Position numbers and translations under genes: made by a program. A stretch of 64,000 nt of DNA from Lepraria neglecta (taxonomy: Eukaryota; Ascomycota; Lecanoromycetes; Lecanorales; Stereocaulaceae): assembly GCA_033220425.1 (NCBI GenBank), contig CM065646.1, positions 379,501 through 443,500 on the forward strand, read 5' to 3'. The notes under the pieces were generated by a model, which did not search any database, was not told the DNA's origin, and worked only from the letters and a program-made list of their open reading frames with translations. Positions 53,204 through 64,000 of the stretch are shown here, in pieces. The first letter of the stretch is position 1. Every line of letters begins with the position of its first letter.

Positions 53204-55027
53204 ATAGCAGGGGTGTTCCGTAAACATCTCAGGTGACAGAGCATACTTCAATGACTCTTTCTTTCCTCCCATCATCCTGTTCTCCCTCAAAATTAGAAAT
53301 GCATACAACAAAGCGACCAGGGCGCCCAGGCACGTGAAGGCCATGATATACTATAGCCCGTATGATATCTGGGAGCTTCCTTGGCTAGAAAAGCGAATGT
53401 TGCTAGTATACCGCCCGTATTTCCGAAGCTTATCATCCATGCAGTACCGATGCTGCGTTCTTCATGTCCTTTCAGATTCATAACATAGCAACAGACAATG
53501 ATAGGCCCTGCAGAGAAGGCGCCCATGGCAATAAGACATAGCCCAGCGTATTCCGCCGAGAAGGAATGGTGAACGGTCATGAATATGGCGAGCCCAGCAA
53601 TTGTAAGCGCAGTAGCGAAGAGGACAAACGGTAATCGGACTCGTGTATGGTACGAGAAGTAGGCCATGAGAAGGCAAAGTACCAATGCTGCAGCTGTTGA
53701 GGGTACAGTATGCAATTGAGTCCCCACAGCGGAATAGCCGAGTGTCTTTACGATAGTGGGCGCAAAATAAGCAAAGGCTATGGACATGGTATCAGCGTTG
53801 TACGTGGTGGAAGAGTGGACGAAGTGCTCAAATAACATATACTAACCATAGATAGGTCAATAGCTAAATGATAATTGTTAGCATTTCTTGATTCCACTCT
53901 AGGATTTGTAAGACTCACCAAAATACATGATGCCCCCCGAGAAGATTTTTGGGGTCTGAGAAGAAGCGCAGGATGTTATGAGGAGTGATTGGTTGGGCCT
54001 GTCTCTTGTCCATTTTAGCTTTTGCTCTAGCAATGACGAACGCCCTCTCATCTTGTGTCAACCAAGCCACATCTTCAGGGAAATCCGAGATAACAAAGAA
54101 CAAGGTGATACCGATGAGAATGGTCACAACGCCCTCGAGGATGAATATCCATCTCCAGCTGCTTAGACCGCGCAGACCATCCATTATGGCGATAGCGCTG
54201 GCTAAAAGGCCGCCAAACATGCTGGCAGTTAATACTGAGCACCAATAAACGGTGAAACGACGTTGTGATTCTTCCCGCTTGTACCAGAAACTGATCAAAT
54301 AGAAACCTGCGTTGACTCGACGATTAGTAGAGCATGCTGGTAAATAGTATGCACATATTCCTAGGAAAGACTCCAGCTTCAGCAAGGCCTAAAATCAATC
54401 TTGTCGCAAGAAGGCCACTGTAATTGACGACTAATACTTGTTAGTGATTATGTCGCTCTGAAGTAGAGGCAATTTCGTACCGAAGCCTTGGGACAACATC
54501 ACGACACCAAACGCGATCACGCATTCAGATACTATAATCAATCAGAGGAGTGCCTAATCTTGATGCTCATAACGAGACATACACCACACATGCGGCTTCA
54601 AACGTTTCATAAGAATATTGGAAGGTATTTCGAAAAGAACATATGGGACGAAGAATATCGTGAGTGTGATGTTTTGCTGGTTGCCTTGAAGGTGCAGGTC
54701 TCTCGGAAGGTTTAGGGTAAGGGCATTAGATATGTTCACCCTGGTAAATGGTTAGCATTCCATCACGTATTCGAACATCTTTCTGTACCGATCGGGGAAA
54801 GCGGCGAAATAGAGAATGAATAAGATAGGTATCACCCGCAAGTAAATCTTTCTAAGCAAAGCCTTCTCATTCACGGAATTCGGGCAGCGAGTTGCACTTA
54901 GAGTTTCCACGCTGTCGGTCGATCCATGCAAGACTAGAACATGCTGCGAGTCATGATAGGCGTCTTCACGATCAAAAGCTAGTGTTAGACCGTCATGCTG
55001 ATATTCTCTGCAAATACAAGGAGCCAC
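53201..55027 (-). pseudogene. MFS transporter pseudogene (Dal5/anion:cation symporter type)
   Basis: The minus strand encodes an allantoate-permease-like transporter in several exons. ALLRKIYLRVIPILFILYFA ends in PDR spliced to VNISNALTLNLP. Then come FFVPYVLFEIPSNILMKRLK, VVNYSGLLATRLILGLAEAG, FYLISFWYKREESQRRFTVY and GLSSWRWIFILEGVVTILIG. It continues FAPTIVKTLGYSAVGTQLHT and ISFGNTGGILATFAFLAKEA. It is damaged. One extra base in the six-C run 53933-53938 breaks the frame before IMYFG-like sequence. One base is missing at about 53345-53352 before the last helix (MAFTCLGALVALLYAFLIL). The donor after GVFP (about 54365) is lost. The 5' exon has no ATG (only GTG at 55027), so the start may lie upstream. 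Sequence error could explain the first lesion. Confidence 0.7.
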
Positions 55028-55736
55028 TTGGTTTTTTCGGATATGCGATCTTCTACACTCAGCTCCTGCCCTGACTCAGCCCTTATGCAGCTCTCATCCT
55101 TCTGTCAACCCTGCTCTTCTCCTATTTTCTTTACGAACCAGTCACCTTCCAATACAGAGGCTCAGAAGCTCCTGAGAGTGCCGTTCTCCATATTTATCGT
55201 TTAACGACTTCACTTGGCCTCTGCAAACCTCGCAGCTGCTTGATGGATTTGAATTGATCCATAGAGTTGGGGTTATATCCGTGGATCCGAGGCAGGATGC
55301 TGGGCTACCTCGCTCAAATCGGGCACAACAACCGTTCGGTATCCTCTAAGATTGCTGGCATGTGAAATTGATGCATACTCACAGCATGATCACAGCCGAA
55401 TTGCGTCGTGGCATCGAAAATTCCACTCGTAGGGTCTCTTTTTTGACGATCTTGTTTCAGCTTGTGCGTGTACGGCACGGCCGCTCTAAGGCGCTGGCGT
55501 ATGTCCCTACACCTCTCGAGGGCCATCTGGACTATACTAAGGCCCTTTTAATGTTGACTTACCTTTGTTTCCATTCAAGATTCTGTGAGCTTAAGAACCT
55601 CGATTCGATTCAAGTATAGATATCTAGAGCAACCCAGCCACAATTTTCAACAAACCCGACGGCGTCGTCTTCTCCTACTCTTACACCGCCTCACGGACAA
55701 GCTTCAAACTTCGTCCATCCAGAGTCGCTAGAAAAA
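55028..55736. other. Intergenic, possibly with missing first exon of the MFS pseudogene
   Basis: About 0.7 kb. No exon could be matched to the N-terminus of either flanking gene. Confidence 0.35.
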
Positions 55737-57271
55737 TGGAATGTCGTGTGTATTTCAGTGTGTGTTTCAGTTACCACGATTGTTTTCTTCCACAGGATTT
55801 ATGTTAGAATATTCATCAAGCGAACATGGATCCTCGAAGATTGTACGTGATGTCCTTTTGCCTCTGCGGTTGATATCCTTACTGATTCGCCTAGGTCTTG
55901 TCTGCGTATCTTGGGTAAGAGGCGCCCTTTCCCTGATAGTTTGACGGTGGGTGCGTTTTAATCGCTACAGTGGGACTGTGGGTTAGTGTGTCTCATGATC
56001 AGATGCGGTTTCAGCCATGCGCCATGACCATGGGCCATAGCGAGAGATCCGTGCTTCCTGAGAGCACTATTTATATGAGCATCCCACCAGCAGTGGGCTC
56101 TTCAGTCGAGTTCATCTCTTTCAGAGCCATAGCAGTTCTTTCCCGCCCACCCGCACCTTATATATAGCCTATCTACACTCCAGGTCTATGCCGCCTAGGC
56201 ATGGGAGTTTTCTAGCGCTGGGGCACCTGTTGTGGCCTTTCTAGGCTTGCTAGCCCTGGCGTTGGACCGCCCAAGCATCTATTTACATATCCACTTGTGC
56301 CGGTGTGTATAGCTTCAGGAGTGAGAACACTAACTTGTCGAAAGACTGGCTTGGTCGCATACTGTGCTTTGATGACAACCACTATGCACAAGCATGGTGG
56401 TATACACGAATGGGATTTGACGGCGCCGGAGGTACACCAAGCGATATATGTAAGTCGGGGCCTCTATACAGTGCTAAACACTTCACTCACATATTACCAG
56501 TGGTTCAACGTTACATCGGTCGAATACGCTCCTATTATCCTTTGCACAAAACTTACGATATTGTTTCTCTATCGACGAGTTTTCCTGCCGCATCGTTGGG
56601 GCCTCTTTGACTGGGCGCTTCGGATATTCATGACCATCCTCGTCTTGTTCTATATCACCACGACTATCGTTAAGATATGGGAGTGTACACCAAGGGAGAA
56701 AATTTGGAACAAATCCTCGCCAGGAACCTGTGTCAATGTTTCTAGTCTACTCAACACGAGTGGGCTGTTCAATACGATAACGGATATAATGATCCTGCTG
56801 GTACCAATCAAGTCAGTTTGGAACTTGCGTATGACAACCAAGGGAAAGATTGGAGTCGCGGCAGTCTTTACAGTAGGCTTTACGTACGCTCTCTTCGCTT
56901 TCTCTACTGCGTGTTATGATCTCTACGACCCCGGAATGACTTACTGACCTCGTGTAGCGGCCCTGTTTTCAGTATGATCGGCTTCGTCGTGCGAATAAAG
57001 ATCAGTGCAAATCCGGATGTGACATACAATGACCCTGAAATCCTTCATTGGGCGTAAGTCGCTCGATCCTCGATCTATGAATACTACGTTGGCATTCAGC
57101 AGTGCAGCCGAAGTCTCTACGGGACTGATCTGTGTTTGCATCCCTACGCTACCACCTCTCGCTCACCAACGCCGTCCAGTCAGGCCGAGTGAAAGTGTTC
57201 TGAACGGAGAATCCCGCTCGCGTCGCATCCACTTGCCCGGAACTAAGAAGTCTACGAGCCTAGACGAGTAA
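55737..57271 (+). pseudogene. PTH11/rhodopsin-like integral membrane protein, probably degenerate
   Basis: Fungal rhodopsin-like (DUF of the PTH11 class) sequence is spread over several exons. WNVVCISVCVSVTTIVFFHR and IYVRIFIKRTWILED end at 55842. 56345 onward begins TGLVAYCALMTTTMHKHGGI. A 51-bp in-frame intron lies at 56450-56500. EYAPIILCTKLTILFLYRRV, FMTILVLFYITTTIVKIWEC, TDIMILLVPIKSVWNLRMTT follow. Then a splice leads to MIGFVVRIKISANPDVTYND and AEVSTGLICVCIPTLPPLAH. The family has seven membrane helices and may sense surface cues. No start ATG is in frame at the 5' end. An intron of about 430 bp (55915-56344) is unusually long. TAA at 57269-57271 is followed by 66 more in-frame codons that look coding. 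I think it is decaying but could be expressed. Confidence 0.55.
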
Positions 57272-58498
57272 GAACTGTGGAGTAAGGTTGAGCTGGAGCT
57301 GCAGCAACAACATGGTAGTTCCCATACCGTGGGAATTCGGGCACCTCCAACTGCGGTAGTTACGGGGATTGAGGGAGGGCTGAAAAAGCCTGTGGTGCAG
57401 GACGGAGGTCATAGGATTTATGACATTGCATTCGAAAATTGTGGTGGAGATTTGGATGAGCCATATTGACGACCGTTAGAATGGAATATTCTTATGTATG
57501 AAAAAAAAGGTTGAGATAGGTTTTATTACATCAACGAAACTATACACGAGACACTTTGTCTCGCACTTAGCAATTGTATCTCACTGAATATATATCTTCT
57601 AACCTTCATGCATTTCAGGTCAGTGATTATGCGACTGGGTCAAAGGCTGGCTTGTTTAATTTTGCAGCGCAATAAAACGCTACCCACAGAACGAAGTGCT
57701 CTAGAAGTCTACGTCAATTTCTCAGCCTGCCAGGACCGGCTGATGTACGCTTCTTCGGTCATGATCACAGACGAAAGCCTAAGCTTTGATTCGTTTTTAG
57801 TAGAATTTACCGTTGAGGCTGCATTATTGCGGGTAAGCTTACGGGAAGCAGCCGAACATAATCTCCGATAAAGAAAACGGCCCCGAATGAGTAGGCTTCA
57901 GGTCCGCCTCGGTTCCCTTGGTGGCCTGCGAATATCAGAGATAGATATTCACAAGCCTAAGCGCCCCAGTACCAAGAGAACGCATATCTGCACTACCCTT
58001 GCAGACGGACTCCGGAAATAGCGGCACCAGTCTTCGTGTATTGCTTGGCTGAGACTTTGGTCAATGACGCGATTTCTTGCCTAGTATGCTTCGCAAGCTA
58101 ATCCATCTGGGGAGAAAGTATTGCCAAGACGGTATCACATGCATATCGTGCTGCTGACGACAGTCCGGCCTCCGAACAAGAAGGTGGAAGATCATTTTTC
58201 GATGCAACCTTCAAAGGCAGGCTCTGAGGAGGAAAGGATACTGCTCGGCGCGGTGCAGAATGAGGCTACTCCGTCAGGCGTCTTGAAACCGGCCTGCTAG
58301 ATTGAAGCGAAGGACGGGCTGCAATCTTTAATGATCCCAAAGATATGAAAGCTTCTTCATGGTTTGCTAGCAATCAAAATGGTTTAAAGGCAGCACCTTT
58401 CTGGACATCTACTCTTTCTGTTTCTTTGCTCCTAAAGTGTTTTGCAACTTGTCGTGAAAACCGATCCGCAGTTACAATTGCCTCAAGCGTTCACGATG
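57272..58498. other. Intergenic, no gene recognised
   Basis: The first 200 bp continue the frame of the preceding membrane protein to TGA at about 57469. The rest has only short frames. Confidence 0.4.
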
Positions 58499-60273
58499 GC
58501 CGCCGAGAATTCCCAGGAAGTGCTTGAGGCATCAGGCCCATTCAAAAGTCCTACGGTTTCTGACAACGTACTCATTGGCGAGAATCAAGCATCTGTCCAC
58601 AGATCTGCAGGAAATTGGTCATCAGTACGTGGAGGTCGAGCTCGTTCCTGGTATGGTCTAATACAGCAGATAGCGAAAAAAGTTCTTTGCGGTGGTCACA
58701 GGCCTTCTGCTAAATCTCAATACGATCCTCAGCTCGAGCTTACCAAGCGGCGCCATCGACAGCCTGAACAAGGCCTTCAACGTGACTAGGAACTAACAAG
58801 CAGCAATGCCTGTCGCGGTCTTCCTTATTGGATACGTATTTGGTCCCCTTGTCTTTGGTCCTCTTAGCGAATCGTATGGAAGAAGGGCTTGCTTCATCTC
58901 ATCTTTCGCCCTCTTTACGCTCTTCACGATGGCCTGCGTACTTGCTCCAAATTGGCCAGCGCTACTCTTCTTCAGGTTCCTTGTTGGATGCGGAGCTTCA
59001 GCGCCCCAGACCGTGACAGGCGGTATGTATAGCGACCTGTATCCGAATTTGCTGTATAGAGGTAGAGCTGTGATGCTCTTGGGTTTGACTTCGAATATTG
59101 GACCCTTAGTACGGTCTATTATTGCCGGCTTTTCGTCCACTAGTGATTGGCGGTGGATGTTCTGGATCAGCTTAATAATGGCTGGGTCTGTCTGGCCCAT
59201 GCTCTTAATGCTTCCCGGTATGTCATCTCGGAGTCGTTGAATACTCAGCAGCGAATCGATCACTCCAAGAAACCTGTCTGCCTGTAATAATGTCCCAAAA
59301 AACAGCTCCAGATTTTGGAGAGAAGACATCGTCTCGATACCTAAGCATGATGAAGCCAAGTGCTACCACCACGAAACAACTTCTGACAACGGTACTCACG
59401 AGGCCCATCCGGATGTTCGCTGAGCCAATGGTCTTTTTCACAGATCTTTTTCTGCTCTATCAGTATGCGATACTGTTTCTCTATTTCGAGGCATATCCGA
59501 TTATTTCAAAGGTATTGCGAGCTTCCGCACTCTCATAACACAGAATTACACGCTGATCCATGATACCAAGGGACCTATGACATAAATTCAGGCAAAGCTG
59601 CCTGTATGTTGCTCCCAAGTAAGTTCCCAGTATGTCGACTTGACAAAGCAGAACTCATTGTCAAACAGTTGGCGTTGGAGCGGTGGCCGCCATGTTTGTC
59701 TTCCTCTGGTACGACCGCTTCCTCCAGAAAAAGAAGATGCAGCGAAAGGCCTGGGCACAACGCGAAGAATTTCGTCGTCTGCCTCTAGCTTGCCTGGGGG
59801 ACCATTATACGCACTGTCGCAGTTTTGGCTGGTGAGATGCAATCCTTCCTAAATAGCAGTATTTTGGACGCTGACACTTCTCTTCAAGGCCTGGAGTGCA
59901 AGGCCTGACATTCACTGGAGCGTTCCTGCTGTGTCCGGGGTCCCCTTCGGCATGGGTATAGACCTCACATACATGGCACTTCAGAATTATTTGACAGACG
60001 CTTACGACATCTATTCCGCATCCGCACTCGCCTCGTCTGTTTTTTAGCCGAAATATCGTTGCCGCACTTATGCTTCCACTGGCTACGTATCCAATGTACG
60101 AGAATCCCGGTATCGGGTGGGCATGCAGCTTGTTAGGCTTCCTCTGTATAGCTCTGGTGCCGATCCCTTTCGTTTTTATCCACTATGGCCCAACCCTCCG
60201 TGCTAGGAGCTCTTTCTGCCAAAAGTTGAAGAGATTGCAAGGACGGAAGGGGGATGTGGCAGGTGAGATTTGA
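58499..60273 (+). pseudogene. MFS transporter pseudogene (DHA1 multidrug type)
   Basis: A DHA1-type drug:H+ antiporter is readable but broken. An N-terminal hydrophilic piece starts at ATG 58499. The membrane part continues one frame away with TAA 58659-58661 and TAG 58671-58673. FFAVVTGLLLNLNTILSSSL and LPSGAIDSLNKAFNVT follow, then TAA 58794-58796. Next come FGPLVFGPLSESYGRRACFI (the conserved RK/ESYGRR loop), FFRFLVGCGASAPQTVTGGM and DWRWMFWISLIMAGSVWPML. After a splice comes MFAEPMVFFTDLFLLYQYAI. Near the end an extra T in the run 60040-60045 gives TAG at 60045-60047 before ALMLPLATYPMYENPGIGWA. Of the stops, TAG 58671 fits a TGG or CAG ancestor. It lies tandem with the MCH1-like gene. 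Confidence 0.75.
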
Positions 60274-60595
60274 GACTGCGGACAGTTGACTTGAAACGGG
60301 TATTGTTCAAATACCCTATTTCCCACCCGCGGGACTCAATAGAAGACAATCATAACCAGAGCCAAGTGTAGTTTTGTTGATCTTCTATGTTACTTGTGGG
60401 TGCTACTTCGAGGATGCACACCTTGGCGTGGCGATACATTACTGGAGACACTTAACGGGTTGGTATTTTAGCGTGGTATCTCAGCCCTATAGTCTCACAC
60501 CTGAGCCACCAATCATGCGATCACGACATCTCCTTCAAGCCTTGTTTCCCCCAACCTTCCTCCACTGCGAGCCAGAGTGACAATGAGCAAAGGCC
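60274..60595. other. Intergenic, promoter of the MCH1-like gene
   Basis: 322 bp; no repeat or RNA gene seen. Confidence 0.4.
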
Positions 60596-62362
60596 ATGCT
60601 CTCCCGCAGCTCCAGTCAGAGCGTCAACCCCAAAGGCGGCATCGACAAGCTCGACTTCGACTCCAACCGCAAACCTTCCTCCGCGCTCCATGACTCCTTC
60701 CACTCCTCCGCCTCTGAACCCTCAGGCCTCCTCCGTGACGATGAATCCTTCTTCAGCAATATAGTCGACGGCGTTATAGAAAGAGATCGCCGGAAAATGC
60801 GCCGCCATGTTATCAAATATGCGAGCTTCGTTAGCGCTATACTGAGTTGTCTTTGCGCTGGATCGATTACGGCATATTCGCTTTACGGGCCGCTGTTCTT
60901 GAAGCATATAAAGTATACGCAATATCAGGTCAATGCGGTCAGCACGACGGCGGAGTTGGCTATGTATTTGCCTGTGCCGCTGTTTGGGTATCTGTGCGAC
61001 AGATATAATCCACGACCTCTCTCACTAGCCGCTAGTATCATGTTTGGACTTGGATATCTGCTAGCTGCACTGACTTATCATGCTGGGCCGCCGAAGTCAG
61101 AGGGAGGTTGGCCGTTCGCGATCATGGTTATCGCGTTTATTGGCGTGGGAAGTGGCACGGCTTGCATGTACTTGAGTGCAGTGACGACGTGTGCGAAGAA
61201 CTTCGGGAAAGGGAAACATAAAGGACTGGCGCTGGCGATGCCAATTGCGGCGTTTGGGTTGAGTGGGATGTGGCAGAGTCAAGTTGGCAGTCACTTCTTC
61301 TCCGAAAGAGACGAGAATGGAGAGAAGGGGGATGTTGATGTATTTCGATACTTCATATTCCTCGCAGGACTTTTATTCGCCGTGGGCTTAATCGGCGCCC
61401 TCGGCCTTCGAGTAACAGACGAAGAAGAACTCATCGACGAAGCCGTGGACGAACTAGAACGTAGCGGCCTCCTAGAAGACAGTCCCTTCTTCCAACCCAC
61501 CCTCCTCCACGACGGCGAAAACACAAACGGCTACGGCACGCTCTCGCCACCCGCGCGCTCCACCTCCTCCCTCCACGGCAGCAAACCCTACGACCGACCA
61601 ACAACTTCCGACTCCGCAATAAGAAAAACACTAATCCTAAACACCGAAACCCGCCTCTTCCTCACCGATCCCAGAATGTGGTTCTTCGCGGCCGGATTCT
61701 TCCTCACCACCGGCCCAGGTGAAGCCTTCATAAACAATCTCGGCACAATAATCCACACGCTCTATCCGCCTCCCTCACCTGGTCCAACATCCTTGAATTC
61801 CCCAGCAACGCACGTCTCGATCGTCGCTCTAACATCCACCATCGCCCGCCTCGTAACAGGCACACTCTCCGACTTACTCGCCCCTTCTACAGATCGCGAA
61901 AGCAAACGCAGCTGCACGCTAAGCAGAATGGTTTTCCTCCTCGCATCCACCCTCCTCTTCTCCCTCGGCCAGGTCCTTCTCGCCTCTGGCGCTGTCCAGC
62001 GCACACCCACGCTTTTTCCCGCCGTTTCCGCTCTCGTCGGTTTAGGCTATGGCGCCATATTTTCCCTCTCGCCCATCATCGTAAGCGTAGTCTGGGGAGT
62101 GCAAAACTTCGGTACGAATTGGGGAATTGTGGCCGTCGTGCCAGCTGCTGGGGCGGCGATCTGGGGGGCGATTTACTCGGCTGTTTATCAGGCTGGGGTG
62201 GATACGAGTCATTTGAGATTGGATGGGGAGGAGGAGCAGATGTGTTATGGGTTGAGGTGCTATCAGGGGACATTTTGGGCTATGGCGGTTAGTTCGTGGG
62301 TGGCGGTTGCGCTTTGGGTGTGGGTGTGGAGGGGGTGGAGGAGGAAGGGTATTGCTGTTTGA
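60596..62362 (+). CDS. MCH1: MFS monocarboxylate-type transporter, Mch1-like
   Basis: Single exon, 588 aa, ATG 60596; an ATG at 60583 is out of frame. After a Ser-rich cytosolic head, about 12 membrane segments are visible. Among them are YASFVSAILSCLCAGSITAY, ELAMYLPVPLFGYLCDRYNP (loop with DRYNPR), SLAASIMFGLGYLLAALTYH, FAIMVIAFIGVGSGTACMYL and IFLAGLLFAVGLIGALGLRV. The C-terminal half has LVTGTLSDLLAPSTDRESKR, SALVGLGYGAIFSLSPIIVS and NFGTNWGIVAVVPAAGAAIW. The central loop is acidic and Ser-rich (TDEEELIDEAVDELERSGLL). This fits the yeast Mch1 group of vacuolar-membrane proteins, whose substrate is not established. It is intact, unlike the MFS gene just upstream. It could be a NAT/major nitrate relative but the DRYNPR loop supports Mch1. 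Confidence 0.9.
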   Translation: MLSRSSSQSVNPKGGIDKLDFDSNRKPSSALHDSFHSSASEPSGLLRDDESFFSNIVDGVIERDRRKMRRHVIKYASFVSAILSCLCAGSITAYSLYGPLFLKHIKYTQYQVNAVSTTAELAMYLPVPLFGYLCDRYNPRPLSLAASIMFGLGYLLAALTYHAGPPKSEGGWPFAIMVIAFIGVGSGTACMYLSAVTTCAKNFGKGKHKGLALAMPIAAFGLSGMWQSQVGSHFFSERDENGEKGDVDVFRYFIFLAGLLFAVGLIGALGLRVTDEEELIDEAVDELERSGLLEDSPFFQPTLLHDGENTNGYGTLSPPARSTSSLHGSKPYDRPTTSDSAIRKTLILNTETRLFLTDPRMWFFAAGFFLTTGPGEAFINNLGTIIHTLYPPPSPGPTSLNSPATHVSIVALTSTIARLVTGTLSDLLAPSTDRESKRSCTLSRMVFLLASTLLFSLGQVLLASGAVQRTPTLFPAVSALVGLGYGAIFSLSPIIVSVVWGVQNFGTNWGIVAVVPAAGAAIWGAIYSAVYQAGVDTSHLRLDGEEEQMCYGLRCYQGTFWAMAVSSWVAVALWVWVWRGWRRKGIAV

Positions 62363-62745
62363 TGTAGCTAGATTTGATGTTTCTTTGTGTCTGGGTGATG
62401 CATAGGGTGGGGACATCGTGATCATGATTGATGGACTATGGAGCATATGCATTGGCTACATGGGAGCGTTTGCATTTGAGATAGCATAGCGGCATGCATC
62501 GTTACGATATCACGGGGTCATTCATAGATCTTGTTTACAACACTATCACAGAGTGTCTTTGCACAATTCAACCAAATACTCTGATTCTGAGGTATCTATC
62601 GCAGCAATGCTCGCTCGCTCGCTCGCTAGATATACAACATGCATCTGTTTGCCTGCCGACGCCAAGTCAATGATCAACAGCCAGAACAGGTATTCATACT
62701 GAGATGTCCACCATAAAACAACAGATCTAATAGCCGCGACCCCTT
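62363..62745. other. Intergenic between convergent genes
   Basis: 3' ends of the MCH1-like gene and the right-edge gene. It holds a short microsatellite, listed next. Confidence 0.45.
62609..62627. repeat. Microsatellite (GCTC)n
   Basis: About 4.75 perfect copies of GCTC, GCTCGCTCGCTCGCTCGCT. Intergenic, no coding effect. Confidence 0.9.
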
Positions 62746-64000
62746 TCATCCACCCCATCTACTAACAGACAAAATGCCTTTCAAACCCGCCTCCTTGTTC
62801 CTGCTCAAAGTGCCCTCTTTCCTCGCTTCAGTCTCAACATCCCATTCACCGAGGAAGCTTGTAGCTTCGTCAATAGCAGCATTGAGATCTAAACTTTCAT
62901 GCTGTTTATCTTCATTGGCGTTTCCACCCTCAGCAGATTCGTTGGACTTGATTTCAGCCTCTTCCTCTCCATTGACAGTTCCACTCCTAGCAGGTTCTCC
63001 AGACGTAAGGCCAAAAGGGTCGAGTGGAAGACTGATATCCCAATCCTGCTGAGGCTGTTGCCCATCCTGGAAGACGCTCGTTTCTGTCAATGTACCGTCA
63101 GGATGAAAAGAGAAAGAGGTCAGAGAAGAAGTTGGCTTGGATGTCGTGTTTAGATGGGAAAGCGGGATTGGTGGAGATGGTTTCGGAGGGTTCTGAGACG
63201 GTGATGTGGACATGGAGAGGGAAGGATTTCGGAAGGGAGTAGTGGCCGGTGATTCCAGATTTTGATCTCCTAGTGCAGAGTGAGAAGAATCCTGCAGATT
63301 GTTGTCTTCTAGTGCGGGGCGAGAAGACTCTTCCAGATTCTGATCTTCCTGTGAGGGTTGAGAAGCGTCATTCCTTCTCTCTCGAAAGCCTCTTCGCGCA
63401 TTAGGCCGTGGTATTGCTTGCTCTGTCACCTTATGGGGCAACTCGTTACCGAAGATATCATGGATACAACGGCGCTATGAAATGTTAATATTACTTCAAT
63501 ACGATTCCAAGCATAATATCAACACTAACCTTGTTCTTTCTGCAGTTGTTACAAGCGGGTTGCCTAGGTCGAACTTTCGTTGTGTTCTTCGAGGCAGGTT
63601 TCTGAGGCAGGGTGTTCGCGAACTCCTCGTTGAACGATCTTAGGGGAGAAAATTGGCGGAAGGTGGCCGTGGTTGGCGAGCCGGGAGGTATTCCTGGCGC
63701 GGGTGTGGGTGACTTCTGCCTTGTGGGAGACGGGGCGAAGCTTGTGCGTTCCTGTAGGGCTGGTGGATGCTTCTTGACTGTCGTGACGGCGAAGGGCGAC
63801 ATTGCGTCAACCATGGCTTGCGTGCTCATCGGTCCTTCGTCATCGCTGTCTTGCGGATTGACGTTATTCCACTGGGCAACACTACCATTCGGGCGACCGC
63901 TGTTGGCTGGTGGTGTGACATCTGCTCCTTCGGGTCGTAGGGCGGCTTGGCATTTCTCTATTTTCTTGGTAGGCGAGTCTTTGAGCGATGAAAGGATATC
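62746..64000 (-). CDS. Unrecognised Ser/Pro-rich protein, C-terminal part (5' end off the window)
   Basis: Exon 63530-64000 (runs off the edge upstream) and exon 63474-62746, joined across a 55-bp intron (GTTAGT donor, CATAG acceptor). The visible part reads ILSSLKDSPTKKIEKCQAAL, then VAQWNNVNPQDSDDEGPMST and QAMVDAMSPFAVTTVKKHPP. The splice joins RQPACNNCRKNK to RRCIHDIFGNELPHKV, giving a small Cys cluster (CxxCx5C-like). The rest is rich in Ser, Pro, Gln and Asn, with near-repeats of SQEDQNLEESS type. The C-terminal piece DLNAAIDEATSFLGEWDVET has a conserved look. I have seen similar low-complexity proteins in ascomycetes but cannot name a function. Only the 3' part is in the window. The 5' exon is truncated, so the start and total length are unknown. 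Confidence 0.7.

Overview
The window is nuclear DNA of a filamentous ascomycete (Pezizomycotina). The signs are many short GT-AG introns of about 45-140 bp, moderate gene density on both strands, an NRC-2 type AGC kinase, a Zn2Cys6 regulator with a fungal-specific regulatory domain, a DASH subunit, and UstYa-family and MFS genes. I cannot fix the class; Leotiomycetes or a neighbouring class is a guess. Most genes had to be spliced by hand. Several have no usable single open frame (SmF, the DUF866 protein, and the two genes cut by the window ends).

Region 1-8 kb, conserved core: a large serine-rich protein running off the left edge (minus), SmF and ARP3 head to head, then the NRC-2 kinase. Region 8-14.7 kb, decayed: an unrecognised pseudogene (8.6-9.5 kb), 1.6 kb with no confident gene, and a large minus-strand pseudogene with at least four nonsense codons, a frameshift and a 692-bp hAT-type miniature transposon flanked by a perfect 8-bp target duplication.

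Region 14.7-37.9 kb, conserved core again: DAD3, mitochondrial ribosomal protein uS5m and TRM2 (divergent pair), a frame-disrupted secreted protein, a PPR protein and a DUF866 zinc-binding protein (divergent pair), a taspase-like threonine aspartase, the TFIIH subunit TFB4 (with an apparent frameshift), the UNC-45/She4 myosin chaperone, a C2H2 zinc-finger protein, an AIM6-like phosphodiesterase and a GNAT acetyltransferase.

Region 38-60 kb, accessory: a Cys-rich orphan, a short-chain dehydrogenase, a Zn2Cys6 regulator divergent from an ABCG half-transporter, an F-box pseudogene, a UstYa-family (DUF3328) protein, a secreted repeat protein with Kex2-type KR sites, a ThDP-dependent enzyme, an MFS pseudogene, a degenerate PTH11/rhodopsin-like membrane protein and a second MFS pseudogene. 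The UstYa gene next to a signal-peptide plus 27-residue tandem-repeat precursor is the pattern of a fungal ribosomal peptide (dikaritin/KEP-like) locus. It is the best candidate here for an undescribed system, although the precursor carries a one-base deletion in its first repeat. How much of the surrounding block belongs to the pathway is inference.

Region 60.6-64 kb: an MCH1-like MFS transporter and a partial, unrecognised minus-strand gene running off the right edge.

Several frameshifts sit on homopolymer runs, including one in TFB4, whose yeast counterpart is essential. Some may therefore be assembly errors. The in-frame nonsense codons and the transposon insertion cannot be explained that way.
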